From an uncultured Eubacteriales bacterium (GTDB taxonomy: Bacteria; Bacillota; Clostridia; Oscillospirales; Oscillospiraceae): 53,595 bases of DNA. The position numbers were made by a program, and so were the translations under genes. Below the pieces are notes generated by a model that worked only from the letters and a program-made list of their open reading frames with translations, made no database searches and was not told where the DNA came from. Positions 14,965 to 23,468 of this stretch are shown here, in pieces (position 1 is the stretch's first letter; each line of letters starts with the position of its first letter). The stretch lies in contig ONPN01000029.1 of NCBI GenBank assembly GCA_900319695.1, positions 1 to 53,595 of the forward strand, written 5' to 3'.

Positions 14965-16635
14965 ATGGAAGAAAAATGGTGGCAGAGAAGCGTGGTCTAT
15001 CAGATTTATCCGCGCAGCTTTCAGGACTCCAACGGCGACGGCATCGGCGATCTGCCCGGCATTACGAGCCGTCTGGAATACATCCGGGATCTGGGCACGG
15101 ACACGATCTGGCTCTCCCCGATCTACAAGTCCCCGAACGACGACAACGGCTACGACATCAGCGACTATCAGGACATTATGACCGAGTTCGGCACCATGGC
15201 GGATTTCGACGTGATGCTCGAGAAGGCCCACAGCCTGGGACTCAAAATCGTGATGGACCTGGTGGTCAACCACAGCTCTGACGAGCATAAATGGTTCGTC
15301 GAATCCCGCTCCTCCCGGGATAACCCCTACCGCGACTACTACATCTGGCGTGAGGGGAAGAACGGCGGCGCGCCCAACAACTGGGGCTCCTGCTTCGGCG
15401 GCAGCGCCTGGAAGTACGACGAGCAGACCGACATGTATTTCCTGCATCTCTTCTCGAAGAAGCAGCCGGATCTCAACTGGGATAACCCCGTCGTGCGCGA
15501 CGAGGTGTTCAACATGATGGACTGGTGGCTTCAAAAGGGCATCGACGGCTTCCGCATGGACGTCATCAGCCTCATTTCCAAGCCCGAGGGTCTGCCCGAC
15601 GGCGAGCCCGGCCCCACCGGCTACGCGCCCTTCCTGCTCACGGCCAACGGCCCGCATGAGCATGAGTACCTGCGTGAGATGAACCGCCGCGTCCTGTCGA
15701 AGTACGACCTGCTGACCGTGGGCGAGTGCGCTGGCGTGACGCTCGAGGAGGCCAAAAACTACGCAAATCTCGACGGCTCGGAGCTCTCGATGGTCTTCCA
15801 GTTTGAGCACATGGACGCGGACTTTCACCCGGTCTACGGCCGCTATGCCGAACAGTGCAAGAACCTGCCGAGGCTCAAGGCCACCCTCGCCCGCTGGCAG
15901 AAGGAGCTGGACGGCGTGGCCTGGAACAGTCTCTACTGGGACAACCACGACCAGCCCCGCGTTGTCTCCCGCTATGGCAGCGAGAAGCCGGAATACCGGG
16001 AGCTGTCGGCCAAAATGCTGGCGACCTGCCTGCACATGATGCAGGGCACGCCCTATGTCTATCAGGGCGAGGAGCTCGGCATGACCAACTATCCCTGGAC
16101 CAGCATCGACCAGATCAACGACATCGAATCTCTGGGCAACTACCGCGACCTCCACGCCAGGGGCTACATGTCCGAGGAGCAGGGCGTCGCCATGATGCGC
16201 CAGCGCAGCCGCGACAACGCCCGCACCCCCATGCAGTGGGACGACGGCCCCAACGCGGGCTTCAGCTCCGGCACGCCCTGGCTGCCCGTGAACCCCAACC
16301 ACACCGTCATCAACGCCGCCGAGCAGGTCAAGCGCCCCGACTCCGTCTTCTGCTTCTATCAGAAGCTGATCCGACTGCGCAGGGAGCTGGACGTGATCGT
16401 CCACGGCCACTTTGAACTGCTTGAGCCCGAGGACCCCGAGCTCTTCATCTACACCCGCACGCTGGGTGACGAGGGGCTTCTGGTGATGTGCAACTTCTCG
16501 GAGAACGCGCGCGACTGGGCCGTCCCGGCAGACTACGCGGGCGCGGACGTGCTGCTCGCAAACTATCCGACGCCCGCCGAATCCGGCAGGCTGCGCCCCT
16601 GGGAGGCCATTGTTCTCCGCAAGGGCGCGAAGTAA
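14965..16635 (+). CDS. malL: Oligo-1,6-glucosidase (GH13)
   Basis: This is a cytoplasmic alpha-glucosidase (556 residues) that removes glucose from short alpha-1,6- and related oligosaccharides. The four GH13 regions are intact: DLVVNHSS, GFRMDV with nucleophile Asp199, VGEC with acid/base Glu254, and WDNHDQPR with Asp329. Residue 200 after the nucleophile is Val, which in this subfamily marks isomaltase-type rather than maltase-type specificity. GGGAG precedes the ATG. Trehalose-6-phosphate hydrolase is a related alternative, but no trehalose PTS is near. No signal peptide is present, so the substrate must be imported. Confidence 0.93.
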   Translation: MEEKWWQRSVVYQIYPRSFQDSNGDGIGDLPGITSRLEYIRDLGTDTIWLSPIYKSPNDDNGYDISDYQDIMTEFGTMADFDVMLEKAHSLGLKIVMDLVVNHSSDEHKWFVESRSSRDNPYRDYYIWREGKNGGAPNNWGSCFGGSAWKYDEQTDMYFLHLFSKKQPDLNWDNPVVRDEVFNMMDWWLQKGIDGFRMDVISLISKPEGLPDGEPGPTGYAPFLLTANGPHEHEYLREMNRRVLSKYDLLTVGECAGVTLEEAKNYANLDGSELSMVFQFEHMDADFHPVYGRYAEQCKNLPRLKATLARWQKELDGVAWNSLYWDNHDQPRVVSRYGSEKPEYRELSAKMLATCLHMMQGTPYVYQGEELGMTNYPWTSIDQINDIESLGNYRDLHARGYMSEEQGVAMMRQRSRDNARTPMQWDDGPNAGFSSGTPWLPVNPNHTVINAAEQVKRPDSVFCFYQKLIRLRRELDVIVHGHFELLEPEDPELFIYTRTLGDEGLLVMCNFSENARDWAVPADYAGADVLLANYPTPAESGRLRPWEAIVLRKGAK

Positions 16636-16645
16636 AGGAGCCCCC

Positions 16646-16957
16646 ATGTTTCAATGGAACACAACGCGCGAGCTGACCGTCTTTATCTCCAGCGACGAGG
16701 CGGCGTTTCGCCGGGTGGAGGCGGCGCTTGAGGAGGACGGCGTGCGCCGCCGGGTCTGGACCACATCGGAATACCCGGTGCTGGGCTGGACAAGGCTCGA
16801 CCCCCGCCTCATGATCCGAAAGGAATCGCGTCTGCGCACGATATGGCACATTGAAGTCGCGGAGAACGACCGGCAAAATCTGATGCTTGCCAACATGGCC
16901 GTCCGCCGCGCCACGGGCCGGATTCAGAACGCCGTCCCCGTGAGCGAGATCATTTGA
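16646..16957 (+). CDS. Small conserved-looking protein, function unknown
   Basis: This is a soluble 103-residue protein with no signal peptide, starting 10 bases after malL with AAAGGAG before the ATG, so it is probably in the malL transcript. The N-terminal half, TVFISSDEAAFRRVEAALEEDGVRRRVWTTSEYP, has the look of a small alpha/beta fold, and the second half is basic. I recognise no family. DUF2007-like signal-transducing proteins have a similar opening, but I would not press that. Confidence 0.7.
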   Translation: MFQWNTTRELTVFISSDEAAFRRVEAALEEDGVRRRVWTTSEYPVLGWTRLDPRLMIRKESRLRTIWHIEVAENDRQNLMLANMAVRRATGRIQNAVPVSEII

Positions 16958-17005
16958 GTTTTTTTTTCTTCCCAACGCTGCGGGAAGACAGGAAGGAGAA
17001 GCAAA

Positions 17006-17599
17006 ATGAATAGACGTCGGCTGTTTTGTTTGGCCCTGCTTCTGCTCCTTCTGCTGCCCGCCTGCTCCCGAACGGTCAGGCCGTCCGACACGCCGGCACC
17101 GACGCCGACGGCGACGCCCGCGCCGACACCCACACCTGTACCGACACCGGTCCCAACGCCGGTTCCGACGCCGATCCCGACGCCGATCCCGACGCCGGTT
17201 CCGACGCCCAGTCCCGAACCGACGCCTCCGCCGGTCACACCGCTGCGGACAAACTACGTCCCGCAGATCACCCAGCCGCCTGCGGGCTATCCCGTCATCA
17301 TTAAAAGCCCGACGAGCGAGTGGGTGTATATTGAGGGCTCCTGCTGGATGCAGGCGAACACGCTGGACGAGGCGGTGGCGGCCTGGATTTTTGTATCGCC
17401 GGATTTTGTGGATTACCGTTATGACGAAATCAACACGGTCTTTCCCGATCTGATCGTCCGGGACGGCGGCAGCCGGAGTATGCAGATTCTCAACATTCCC
17501 TATGAGCTCGACGGCTGGTACTGCTACTGCCATTTCTATAACGGCGTCGGCACCGCCGATTCCCAGCCCGCGCAGATCCGCGTGTACCCGGACTGGTAA
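17006..17599 (+). CDS. Lipoprotein with Pro-Thr repeat stalk, function unknown
   Basis: This is a surface lipoprotein of 197 residues. The signal peptide ends in a lipobox, LLPAC, with lipidated Cys20. Residues about 28-78 are an extended stalk of PTP-type repeats, coded by a GC-rich 12-18-base repeat at 17093-17230. A compact C-terminal domain of about 110 residues follows (PVIIKSPTSEWVYIEGSCWMQ onward), beta-rich with three Cys, like a small Ig-like or carbohydrate-binding module, without a family I can name. GAAGGAGAAG precedes the ATG. Confidence 0.85.
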   Translation: MNRRRLFCLALLLLLLLPACSRTVRPSDTPAPTPTATPAPTPTPVPTPVPTPVPTPIPTPIPTPVPTPSPEPTPPPVTPLRTNYVPQITQPPAGYPVIIKSPTSEWVYIEGSCWMQANTLDEAVAAWIFVSPDFVDYRYDEINTVFPDLIVRDGGSRSMQILNIPYELDGWYCYCHFYNGVGTADSQPAQIRVYPDW

Positions 17600-17647
17600 A
17601 CTGCGCCTGTCTGCTGCTCAGTCTTTTGTGAATCTTTCGTTCATTCC

Positions 17648-17946
17648 CGTAGGGGCGACCCTTGCGGTCGCCCGGCTGCGAGACGTGAAGGAAACGAAAA
17701 ACGCACGGCGAATTCGTACGCGCTGCGAATTTACCGTGCGTTTACATTATACGAATCTCTAATAGAACCCTTTAAGTCTTCCCGGCAAAAATTGTGCCAA
17801 GCATCGTGAAAGCCCTTGGCCATATATCTCCATTATGCCCTGCGGGCTTTGCCTCGCCTGACGCAATTTTTGCTCAGAAATCCATTAAAGTTTTCTATCA
17901 GAGCTTCGTATTACATTGCAGGCGGTCGCAAGGGTCGTCCCTGCGG
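17648..17946. repeat. Composite inverted repeat enclosing a family A element
   Basis: GTAGGGGCGACCCTTGCGG at 17648 and its near inverse at 17918-17946 (GGTCGCAAGGGTCGTCCCTG) bracket 300 bases. Between them lie a second hairpin (17697-17743, AACGCACGG.../...CCGTGCGTTT) and the 163-base family A element 17749-17911. This accounts for nearly the whole 357-base gap 17600-17956. Confidence 0.75.
17749..17911 (+). repeat. Dispersed structured element, family A copy 1
   Basis: This 163-base element has an outer stem ATACGAA...TTCGTAT, a middle stem GCAAAAATTG/CAATTTTTGC and an inner stem AAAGCCC/GGGCTTT. The inner stem encloses a core of which CCATATATCTCCATTATGC (17820-17838) is identical in all three copies. 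Confidence 0.85.
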
Positions 17947-17956
17947 AAACTTACGA

Positions 17957-18844
17957 TCACGTCCACAGCCACCGGCACGCCTTTTCCACGTTCTCGTCCG
18001 AGTATTCGATCTCGGCGGAAAAGAGGCGCAGGGCGTCGGGGCTGTATTTATCCAGCGCGCAGACGAGGCGCACAGCATAGAAGCAGAATTGCAGACGCCG
18101 CCCCGCCTCCGCTTCGTCCTCCGCCGCGGCGAAGTGGCGGTAGACCAGATACGCCGCGATACGCGCGTAACGCCAATTGCTCAGGCGAGGCCCGAGCTCT
18201 TCCGTCTCTGCGGCGGCGAGGGTTTCAAGCAGCGCCGTCCAGCTCTCGTCCATGCGCTCAAGCGTGAGGAAAAAGCGCGCCGCCTCTTTCGCGTCAAACG
18301 CTTTGAGCGGCAGGCCCATCAGCGCGAGCGCGTCCGCCATCCGCTCTGTGAGAGAGCGCATGTCGTCGGCCAGGATCGTGAAAATCTCCTCCCGCAGTTT
18401 GAGCAGCGGCGTCGGCTCCGCGTTGTCCTCCCCGTCCCTCTCGGCGACGAGGCGCAGCGGCCCCTCCCCTTCCGTCAGCAGGCGCGCCGCCTCCTCGCAG
18501 CAGAGGCCGAGCCCCATCTCCGTCCGGCCTGGGTAATCGTTAAAAAAGCGCGGATGCAGGGCGCAGATGTCGCAGAGCCCGTCCTCCCCGAGGGCGAGGA
18601 TCAGGCGGCACAGGCCCTCTTGATTCAAGAAGGGGCAGCGCTCGTCCTCCGTGAGGCGAAAATGCGGCGTCGGCTCCGGGTCGATGTGCCTTTTCAGCTC
18701 CGCCCCGAGGGCGCCGCCGAGCTCCCGGTAGTACGCCAGAGTCTCCGTGTCCACGTCGATCTCCCAACCGACGCAGCAGTTGTGACGGCACGCCGCGGCA
18801 ATACAGTGAAACTCGTCATAGAAATCGGGTCGGACAGTGAGCAT
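17957..18844 (-). CDS. FliB-like flagellin lysine N-methylase family protein
   Basis: This is a cysteine-rich protein of 295 residues. It resembles FliB, an enzyme known to methylate flagellin lysines, possibly through an Fe-S centre. The start at 18844 has CGGAGG 8 bases upstream. The Cys pattern is diagnostic: C-x(3)-CCVGW near residue 20, a Cys in CPFLNQEGLC, and CDICALHPRFF at about 91-101, with a further CC near 114. No flagellar genes occur in the window, and such homologues are common in non-motile clostridia, so the substrate here is uncertain. It is a single gene. Confidence 0.85.
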   Translation of the reverse strand: MLTVRPDFYDEFHCIAAACRHNCCVGWEIDVDTETLAYYRELGGALGAELKRHIDPEPTPHFRLTEDERCPFLNQEGLCRLILALGEDGLCDICALHPRFFNDYPGRTEMGLGLCCEEAARLLTEGEGPLRLVAERDGEDNAEPTPLLKLREEIFTILADDMRSLTERMADALALMGLPLKAFDAKEAARFFLTLERMDESWTALLETLAAAETEELGPRLSNWRYARIAAYLVYRHFAAAEDEAEAGRRLQFCFYAVRLVCALDKYSPDALRLFSAEIEYSDENVEKACRWLWT

Positions 18845-18930
18845 GGCAGAACCTCCGCGGAATGTTTTTTTCAGCATACCACAGGTCAAAGCGGTTGACA
18901 AGGCAGCCCCTTCCGCGGTATGCTCATAGA

Positions 18931-18990
18931 GTAAATCCCCATGCGGCAAGCCTCGCCACAATGAATAAAAGCTGATTCATGGGGATTTAC
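18931..18990. repeat. Inverted repeat GTAAATCCCCAT / ATGGGGATTTAC
   Basis: These are perfect 12-bp arms at 18931-18942 and 18979-18990. Just inside and outside lie a second complementary pair (GCGGCAAGCC... and ...TTGCCGC). The AAATCCCCATGCG word recurs in the 112-base tandem repeat at 42349-42572, so these may be relatives. It lies in the fliB-galK divergent gap. Confidence 0.6.
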
Positions 18991-19007
18991 ATGTGCATGA
19001 AATCCGG

Positions 19008-19035
19008 TTGCCGCGTGAGCGGCGAGGATTATAGT
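19008..19035 (+). promoter_or_regulatory. Promoter of galK
   Basis: TTGCCG (19008-19013) and TATAGT (19030-19035) have a 16-base spacer, 36 bases before the ATG. AAAGGAGAAGG is the ribosome site. Confidence 0.5.
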
Positions 19036-19070
19036 AAAAATTCCTCCGGATAGAGTGAAAGGAGAAGGAC

Positions 19071-20261
19071 ATGAACGAGAGAATCGACAAGCTGCTCAAG
19101 CAGTTTCATGCGCTGTTCGGCGACAGGGAGGCCCGCGTCTGGTCGGCCCCCGGAAGAACCGAGATCGGCGGCAACCATACCGATCATCAGCACGGCAAGG
19201 TGGTAGCCGCGTCCGTAGATATGGACATGCTGGCCGCGGCGGCGGCAAACGGTGAAAACATCGTCCGTGTCAAGTCGGACGGCTACGATATGATCACCCT
19301 CACCCTCGACACGCTGACGCCCGTTGCGGGCGAGGAGGGGACGACCCGCGCCCTCATCCGCGGCGTCTGCGCCGAGGCGGCGGCCAGGGGCTATGCGGTC
19401 GGCGGCTTTGACGCCTGCGTGACCTCCAACGTTCTGCAGGGCAGCGGCCTGTCGTCCTCGGCGGCCTTTGAAATCCTGATCGGCGCGGTGGTCAACGGCC
19501 TCTTCTGCGACAGCCGCCTCACCGCGACGGAGCTTGCGATCATGGGGCAGGCGGCCGAGAACAAATTCTTCGGCAAGCCCTGCGGTCTGATGGATCAGAT
19601 GGCCTCGGCCTGGGGCGGCGCCATCGCCATCGACTTTGCCGACCCCGCCGCGCCTGTGGTGACGCCGGTGGACTATGACTTCTCCGCCTCCGGGCACAGC
19701 CTGTGCATGATCAATCTCCACTCCGACCACGCCGATCTCACCGCCGAGTATGCCGCCATCCCCGCGGAGCTCGGGGCTGTCAGCGCCCACTTCGGCAAGA
19801 AGTACCTGCGCGAGGTGGACGAAAATGAGTTTTACGCCGCGATTCCCGAGCTGCGCCGCGAAGCGGGCGACCGGGCGGTGCTGCGTGCCATGCACATCTA
19901 CAGCGACAACCGCCGGGTTGAGCAGATCGTGGAAGCCCTGGGGGCAAACGACTTTGACCGCTTCCTCTCCCTGGTGCGGGAGTCTGGCCGTTCCTCCTGG
20001 GTGTATCTGCAAAATGTCACCGTCCGCGGCAGCTCGCGCGAGCAGGCCGCGGCCGTCGCCCTCGCCCTGTGCGAAAAGGTACTCGGCAGCCGCGGCGCGT
20101 TCCGCATCCACGGCGGCGGCTTCGGCGGCACCGTCCAGGCCTTTGTGCCCGACGACATGCTGGAGACTTTCCGCGCTCAGATTGAGCATGTCTTCGGCCC
20201 CGGCAGCTGCCACGTCATGCACATCCGTCCGGTCGGGTTTACCGAGATTGAGCTCAAATAA
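19071..20261 (+). CDS. galK: Galactokinase
   Basis: This GHMP kinase (396 residues) phosphorylates galactose at C1 as the first step of the Leloir pathway. The sugar-binding signature reads APGRTEIGGNHTDHQHG rather than the common GRVNLIGEHTDYN; this variant is typical of a clostridial galactokinase branch. The ATP loop is GSGLSSSAAFE (about residue 124) and the third motif is GGGFGGTVQAF. There is no galT or galE in the window, so the rest of the pathway lies elsewhere. A family C repeat follows the stop within 7 bases. Confidence 0.95.
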   Translation: MNERIDKLLKQFHALFGDREARVWSAPGRTEIGGNHTDHQHGKVVAASVDMDMLAAAAANGENIVRVKSDGYDMITLTLDTLTPVAGEEGTTRALIRGVCAEAAARGYAVGGFDACVTSNVLQGSGLSSSAAFEILIGAVVNGLFCDSRLTATELAIMGQAAENKFFGKPCGLMDQMASAWGGAIAIDFADPAAPVVTPVDYDFSASGHSLCMINLHSDHADLTAEYAAIPAELGAVSAHFGKKYLREVDENEFYAAIPELRREAGDRAVLRAMHIYSDNRRVEQIVEALGANDFDRFLSLVRESGRSSWVYLQNVTVRGSSREQAAAVALALCEKVLGSRGAFRIHGGGFGGTVQAFVPDDMLETFRAQIEHVFGPGSCHVMHIRPVGFTEIELK

Positions 20262-20267
20262 ATAAAG

Positions 20268-20353
20268 CCGTAGGGGCCGATGCCCTCATCGGCCCGCCGT
20301 CATACGCCAATGTGCGTTGTTCAGCGGGTCGATCGGGGGGATCGACTCCTACG
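20268..20353. repeat. REP-like palindromic repeat, family C copy 2
   Basis: This has the same 86-base length as copy 1 and differs at only a few positions (CATACGCCAATG for TAAACGCCAACG, for example). It opens with CCGTAGGGGCCGATGCC and closes with ATCGACTCCTACG, right after galK. Confidence 0.85.
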
Positions 20354-20367
20354 ATTTTCCGGTGTAC

Positions 20368-20628
20368 TTACTTCTTGTACGCAAGATAATTCTCGGCGGT
20401 TTTGGTCAGACCCTTCTCCTTCAAAAGCGCGCCCATGCAGACGCGCACGTCCTGCGTGGAGATGATCTCCGACTTCTTCGTCAGTCTCTGGAACACCTCG
20501 TCCGCGAGGATGGCGGCCTTCTTCCGGCTCAGGCTCTCCCCTGTCCCGGCGTTTGCCTTGAGTATGGAGTTGATGACCTTCTCGTCGTCATAGACTACGA
20601 CCTTGCCGTTTTTCTTGGTGATTTTCAT
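20368..20628 (-). CDS. Free-standing ATP-cone domain protein
   Basis: This is a protein of 86 residues that is almost entirely one ATP-cone, the nucleotide-binding module found at the N-terminus of ribonucleotide reductases and in NrdR. It shows VVVYDDEKVINSILKANAGTG, the central helix KKAAILADEVFQRL, ISTQDVRVCMGALLKEKG and the closing TAENYLAYKK. AAAAGGAGGG precedes the ATG. There is no Zn-ribbon (as in NrdR) and no catalytic domain. It might sense ATP/dATP levels for a partner in trans. It is monocistronic between galK and GH94. Confidence 0.85.
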   Translation of the reverse strand: MKITKKNGKVVVYDDEKVINSILKANAGTGESLSRKKAAILADEVFQRLTKKSEIISTQDVRVCMGALLKEKGLTKTAENYLAYKK

Positions 20629-20766
20629 TTCTGTTCCCTCCTTTTATTTTCTCATCCGCTGCCCCAATCGGGGCTGTCTCTGTCTATAGTATACCACATG
20701 TTTATCCCCGTCACAAGCGCACAGCGTCAAAATCCCCCGGCCTCGGCCGGGGGATTTCCTATGTTT

Positions 20767-23159
20767 TCAGCCCAGGAGGACTTCGACCCTGACCGTCGCG
20801 CCGGGGGCGCTGACGGGGATGAGATCGCCCTGAAAGAGCTCGCCGTCGACGCGCAGCTCTTTGACGCCGTGCTGGGCGCCCTCCGGGTTATTCACCGTGA
20901 TCTCATAGACCGCGCCGCGGTATTGGCGCGTCAGCGTGAAGCCCTTGCAGCCGGAGGGGACGCAGGGGTCGATGCGCAGGCCGTCGAGCGTCGGCTTGAC
21001 GCCGAGTATGGCCTGGGAGATGGACAGGAAGGTCCAGGCGGCGGTGCCGGTGAGCCAGGAGTTTTTGGCCTCGCCGAAGCTGGGTGCGTCCTTGCCCGCG
21101 ATCATCTGGCTGTAGACGTATGGCTCGGTGCGGTGGATGTCGCTGATGTCCTCGATAAAGGCCGGGGCGGTGCGGCGATAGACCTGAAAGGCCCGGTCGC
21201 CGTGGCCGAGCTCGGTCTCCGCGCAGACGATCCAGGGGTTGTTGTGGCAGAAGATACCGGCGTTCTCCTTGTAGCCGGGGGGATAGCTCGAAATCTCGCC
21301 AAGCTCGAGGTGGTAGCGGGTATAGGCGGGGTTCAAAAGCACGATGCCGTATTTGGTATCCAGCCGCTGCTCCACGCTTTCAAGCGCCCTGGCCGCCTCG
21401 CCGCTCTGAACGCCGATCCCGGCCATGACGCACATACCCTGCGGCTCGATGAAGATCTGGCCCTCCTCGCACTCTTTGCCGCCGACCACATGGCCGAAGG
21501 CGTCGTAGGCGCGGCGGAACCACTCGCCGTCCCAGCCCGCGTCCAGCACGGCCTTCTCCACAGCCCCGATGGCCTCCAGGGCTTCGTCCGCCTCGCTGTC
21601 AAGGCCGACGTGGCGCAGGATATTTACCCAGTCGCGCCCGTACTTGACGAACATGCCGCCGATGAAGACGCTCTCCGCCACGGGGCCCTCGCTGGGGCCG
21701 GTGATCTGGAAGCTCTCGCCGGGGTGCTCGGAGAAGCAGTTGAGGTTCAGGCAGTCGTTCCAGTCGGCCCGGCCGATGAGCGGCAGGCCGTGGGGGCCGA
21801 GGTGGGTGCGGGTATAGGTAAAGCTGCGGCGCAGATGCTCCAGCAGCGGCCGGGCGAGGGCGTGGTCGTTGTCGAAATCGACCTGCTCGTCCAGGATGCC
21901 GAAGTCCCCCGTCTCGCGCAGATAGGCGTCGGTGCCCGCGATGAGCCAGAGTGGATCGTCGTTAAAGCCGCTGCCCACGTCCAGATTGCCCTTTTTGGTG
22001 AGGGGCTGGTACTGGTGGTAGGCGCTGCCGTCGGGAAACTGCGTGGCCGCGATGTCAAGGATGCGCTCACGCGCCCGCTCCGGGATCATGTGGACGAAGC
22101 CCAGCAGATCCTGGCAGGAGTCGCGAAAGCCCATGCCGCGGCCCATGCCGCTCTCGTAGTAGCTGGCCGAACGGCTCATATTGAAGGTGACCATGCACTG
22201 GTACTGGTTCCAGATGTTTACCATGCGGTCAAGCCGTTCGTCTCCGGTGGCGACCTGATATTTGCCCAGCAGGCCGCTCCAATGCGCCCGCAGGGTCTCC
22301 ATCGCCCGATCAAAGGAGGTGTCGTCGGCGTAGCGGGCGATCATGGCCTCGGCGCGGGTCTTGTTGACGACGCCCGGGGCCGCCCACTTCTCGTCCTGTG
22401 GGTTTTCGATATAGCCGAGGCCGAAGAGGATGCTCTCGCTCTCGCCGGACTTGAGCTCCAGGTCGAACTCCTGCGCGGCGATGGGCTGCCAGCCGTGGGC
22501 CACGCTGTCGGTGCAGCCGTCTCCGAAGACGGCCTCGGGCCGCGCGGGGCTGCCGTAGACGCCGAGGAAGGCTTCACGCTGCGTGTCGAAGGCGTCGGGC
22601 TCGCGGTTGGCCCAGAAGACGGCGTAGTGATCGCGGCGCTCGCGGTACTCGGTCTTGTGGTAGATGGCCGCGCCCACGACCTCCACCTCGCCGGTGGAGT
22701 AGTTGCGCCCAGGTACGGGAAGAGCTTGATCGCCTTGTCCGCCCCGCTGTCGTTTTTGACGGTGACGCGCATGAGCAGGCAGTTCTCCCCCAGTGGAACC
22801 ATCAGCTCCTGCCGGACCTCGACGCCGTCCTTCGCGCCCTCGATGATCGAATAGCCCAGGCCGTGGCGGCACTCGTAGCGGTCAAGCTCCGTCTGCGCAG
22901 GCTGCCAGCCGGGATTCCAGACAGTCTCACCATCCTTTATATAGATATGAAAGCCCTCCTGGTCGAGCGGCGCGTTGTTGTAGCGGTAGCGGGTCAGGCG
23001 CCGCAGGCGGGCGTCGCGGTAAAAGCTGTAGCCGCCCGCGGTATTGGAAAGCAGGGTGAAGAAATCCTCACTCCCCAGATAGTTGATCCAGGGCAGCGGG
23101 GTGCGCGGCGTCGTGATGACATACTCGCGCCGGGCGTCGTCAAAGAAACCGAATTTCAT
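20767..23159 (-). pseudogene. GH94 cellobiose phosphorylase, frame-broken by a short deletion
   Basis: GH94 enzymes split cellobiose with phosphate to glucose 1-phosphate and glucose. The start MKFGFFDDARREYVITTPRTP (ATG 23159, GGAGGGAG upstream) and the rest, including [17 protein letters not shown] with its catalytic Asp, [17 protein letters not shown] and [15 protein letters not shown], follow clostridial cellobiose phosphorylase closely. Near 22707-22715 the frame changes: IKLFPYL is followed at once in another frame by [10 protein letters not shown]. From memory of the family, about 13-15 residues (an FCLWNA...DD.TNF segment) are missing there, consistent with loss of roughly 43 bases. 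All else is intact. It is either a fresh pseudogene or an assembly error. It diverges from the LacI gene with a shared operator. Confidence 0.8.
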
Positions 23160-23171
23160 ATTTCTCCCTCC

Positions 23172-23187
23172 GCGTAATCGTTTAAGT
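23172..23187. promoter_or_regulatory. LacI-type operator 1 (in front of GH94)
   Basis: GCGTAATCGTTTAAGT matches operator 2 at 14 of 16 positions and has the CG-centred near-palindrome TTAAwCGwTTA typical of LacI-family sites. It lies 13 bases before the GH94 start codon. Confidence 0.65.
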
Positions 23188-23348
23188 ATAACTATAGAGT
23201 AACGCATCCCCTGTAAAAAAGCAAGCGTTATTTTGAATAAAGTGGAATTATTTTGGAAAAACGTCTATTCTTCGGTATCTGCTCTCTGCATTTGATTAAC
23301 GCTGTTACTCAGCCCTTGTGAGAAATTTACAAAAAGCGAAACGCCCGA

Positions 23349-23376
23349 TTGTCCAATGCGCCGATTTTCTTAAAAT
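23349..23376 (+). promoter_or_regulatory. Possible promoter of lacI-GH3 operon
   Basis: TTGTCC (23349-23354) and TAAAAT (23371-23376) have a 16-base spacer. The 309-base gap 23160-23468 holds this, the two operators and AT-rich DNA. Confidence 0.4.
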
Positions 23377-23436
23377 ATTGGAATTTTTCTGCAAAAGTAC
23401 TTGAAAAGCACGCTGTAAAAGAGTAGATTTAAGTCA

Positions 23437-23452
23437 GCGTAAACGATTAAGT
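23437..23452. promoter_or_regulatory. LacI-type operator 2 (in front of lacI)
   Basis: GCGTAAACGATTAAGT, with the 10-base core TAAACGATTA shared exactly (inverted) with operator 1, lies 16 bases before the regulator start. This suggests autoregulation and joint control of GH94. Confidence 0.65.
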
Positions 23453-23468
23453 CAAGGGGCTGATTTTC

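Noticed and set aside
17093-17230. Repeated GC-rich DNA as a non-coding minisatellite
   Set aside because: It codes the PTP-repeat stalk of a lipoprotein with an intact frame and lipobox, so it is coding.
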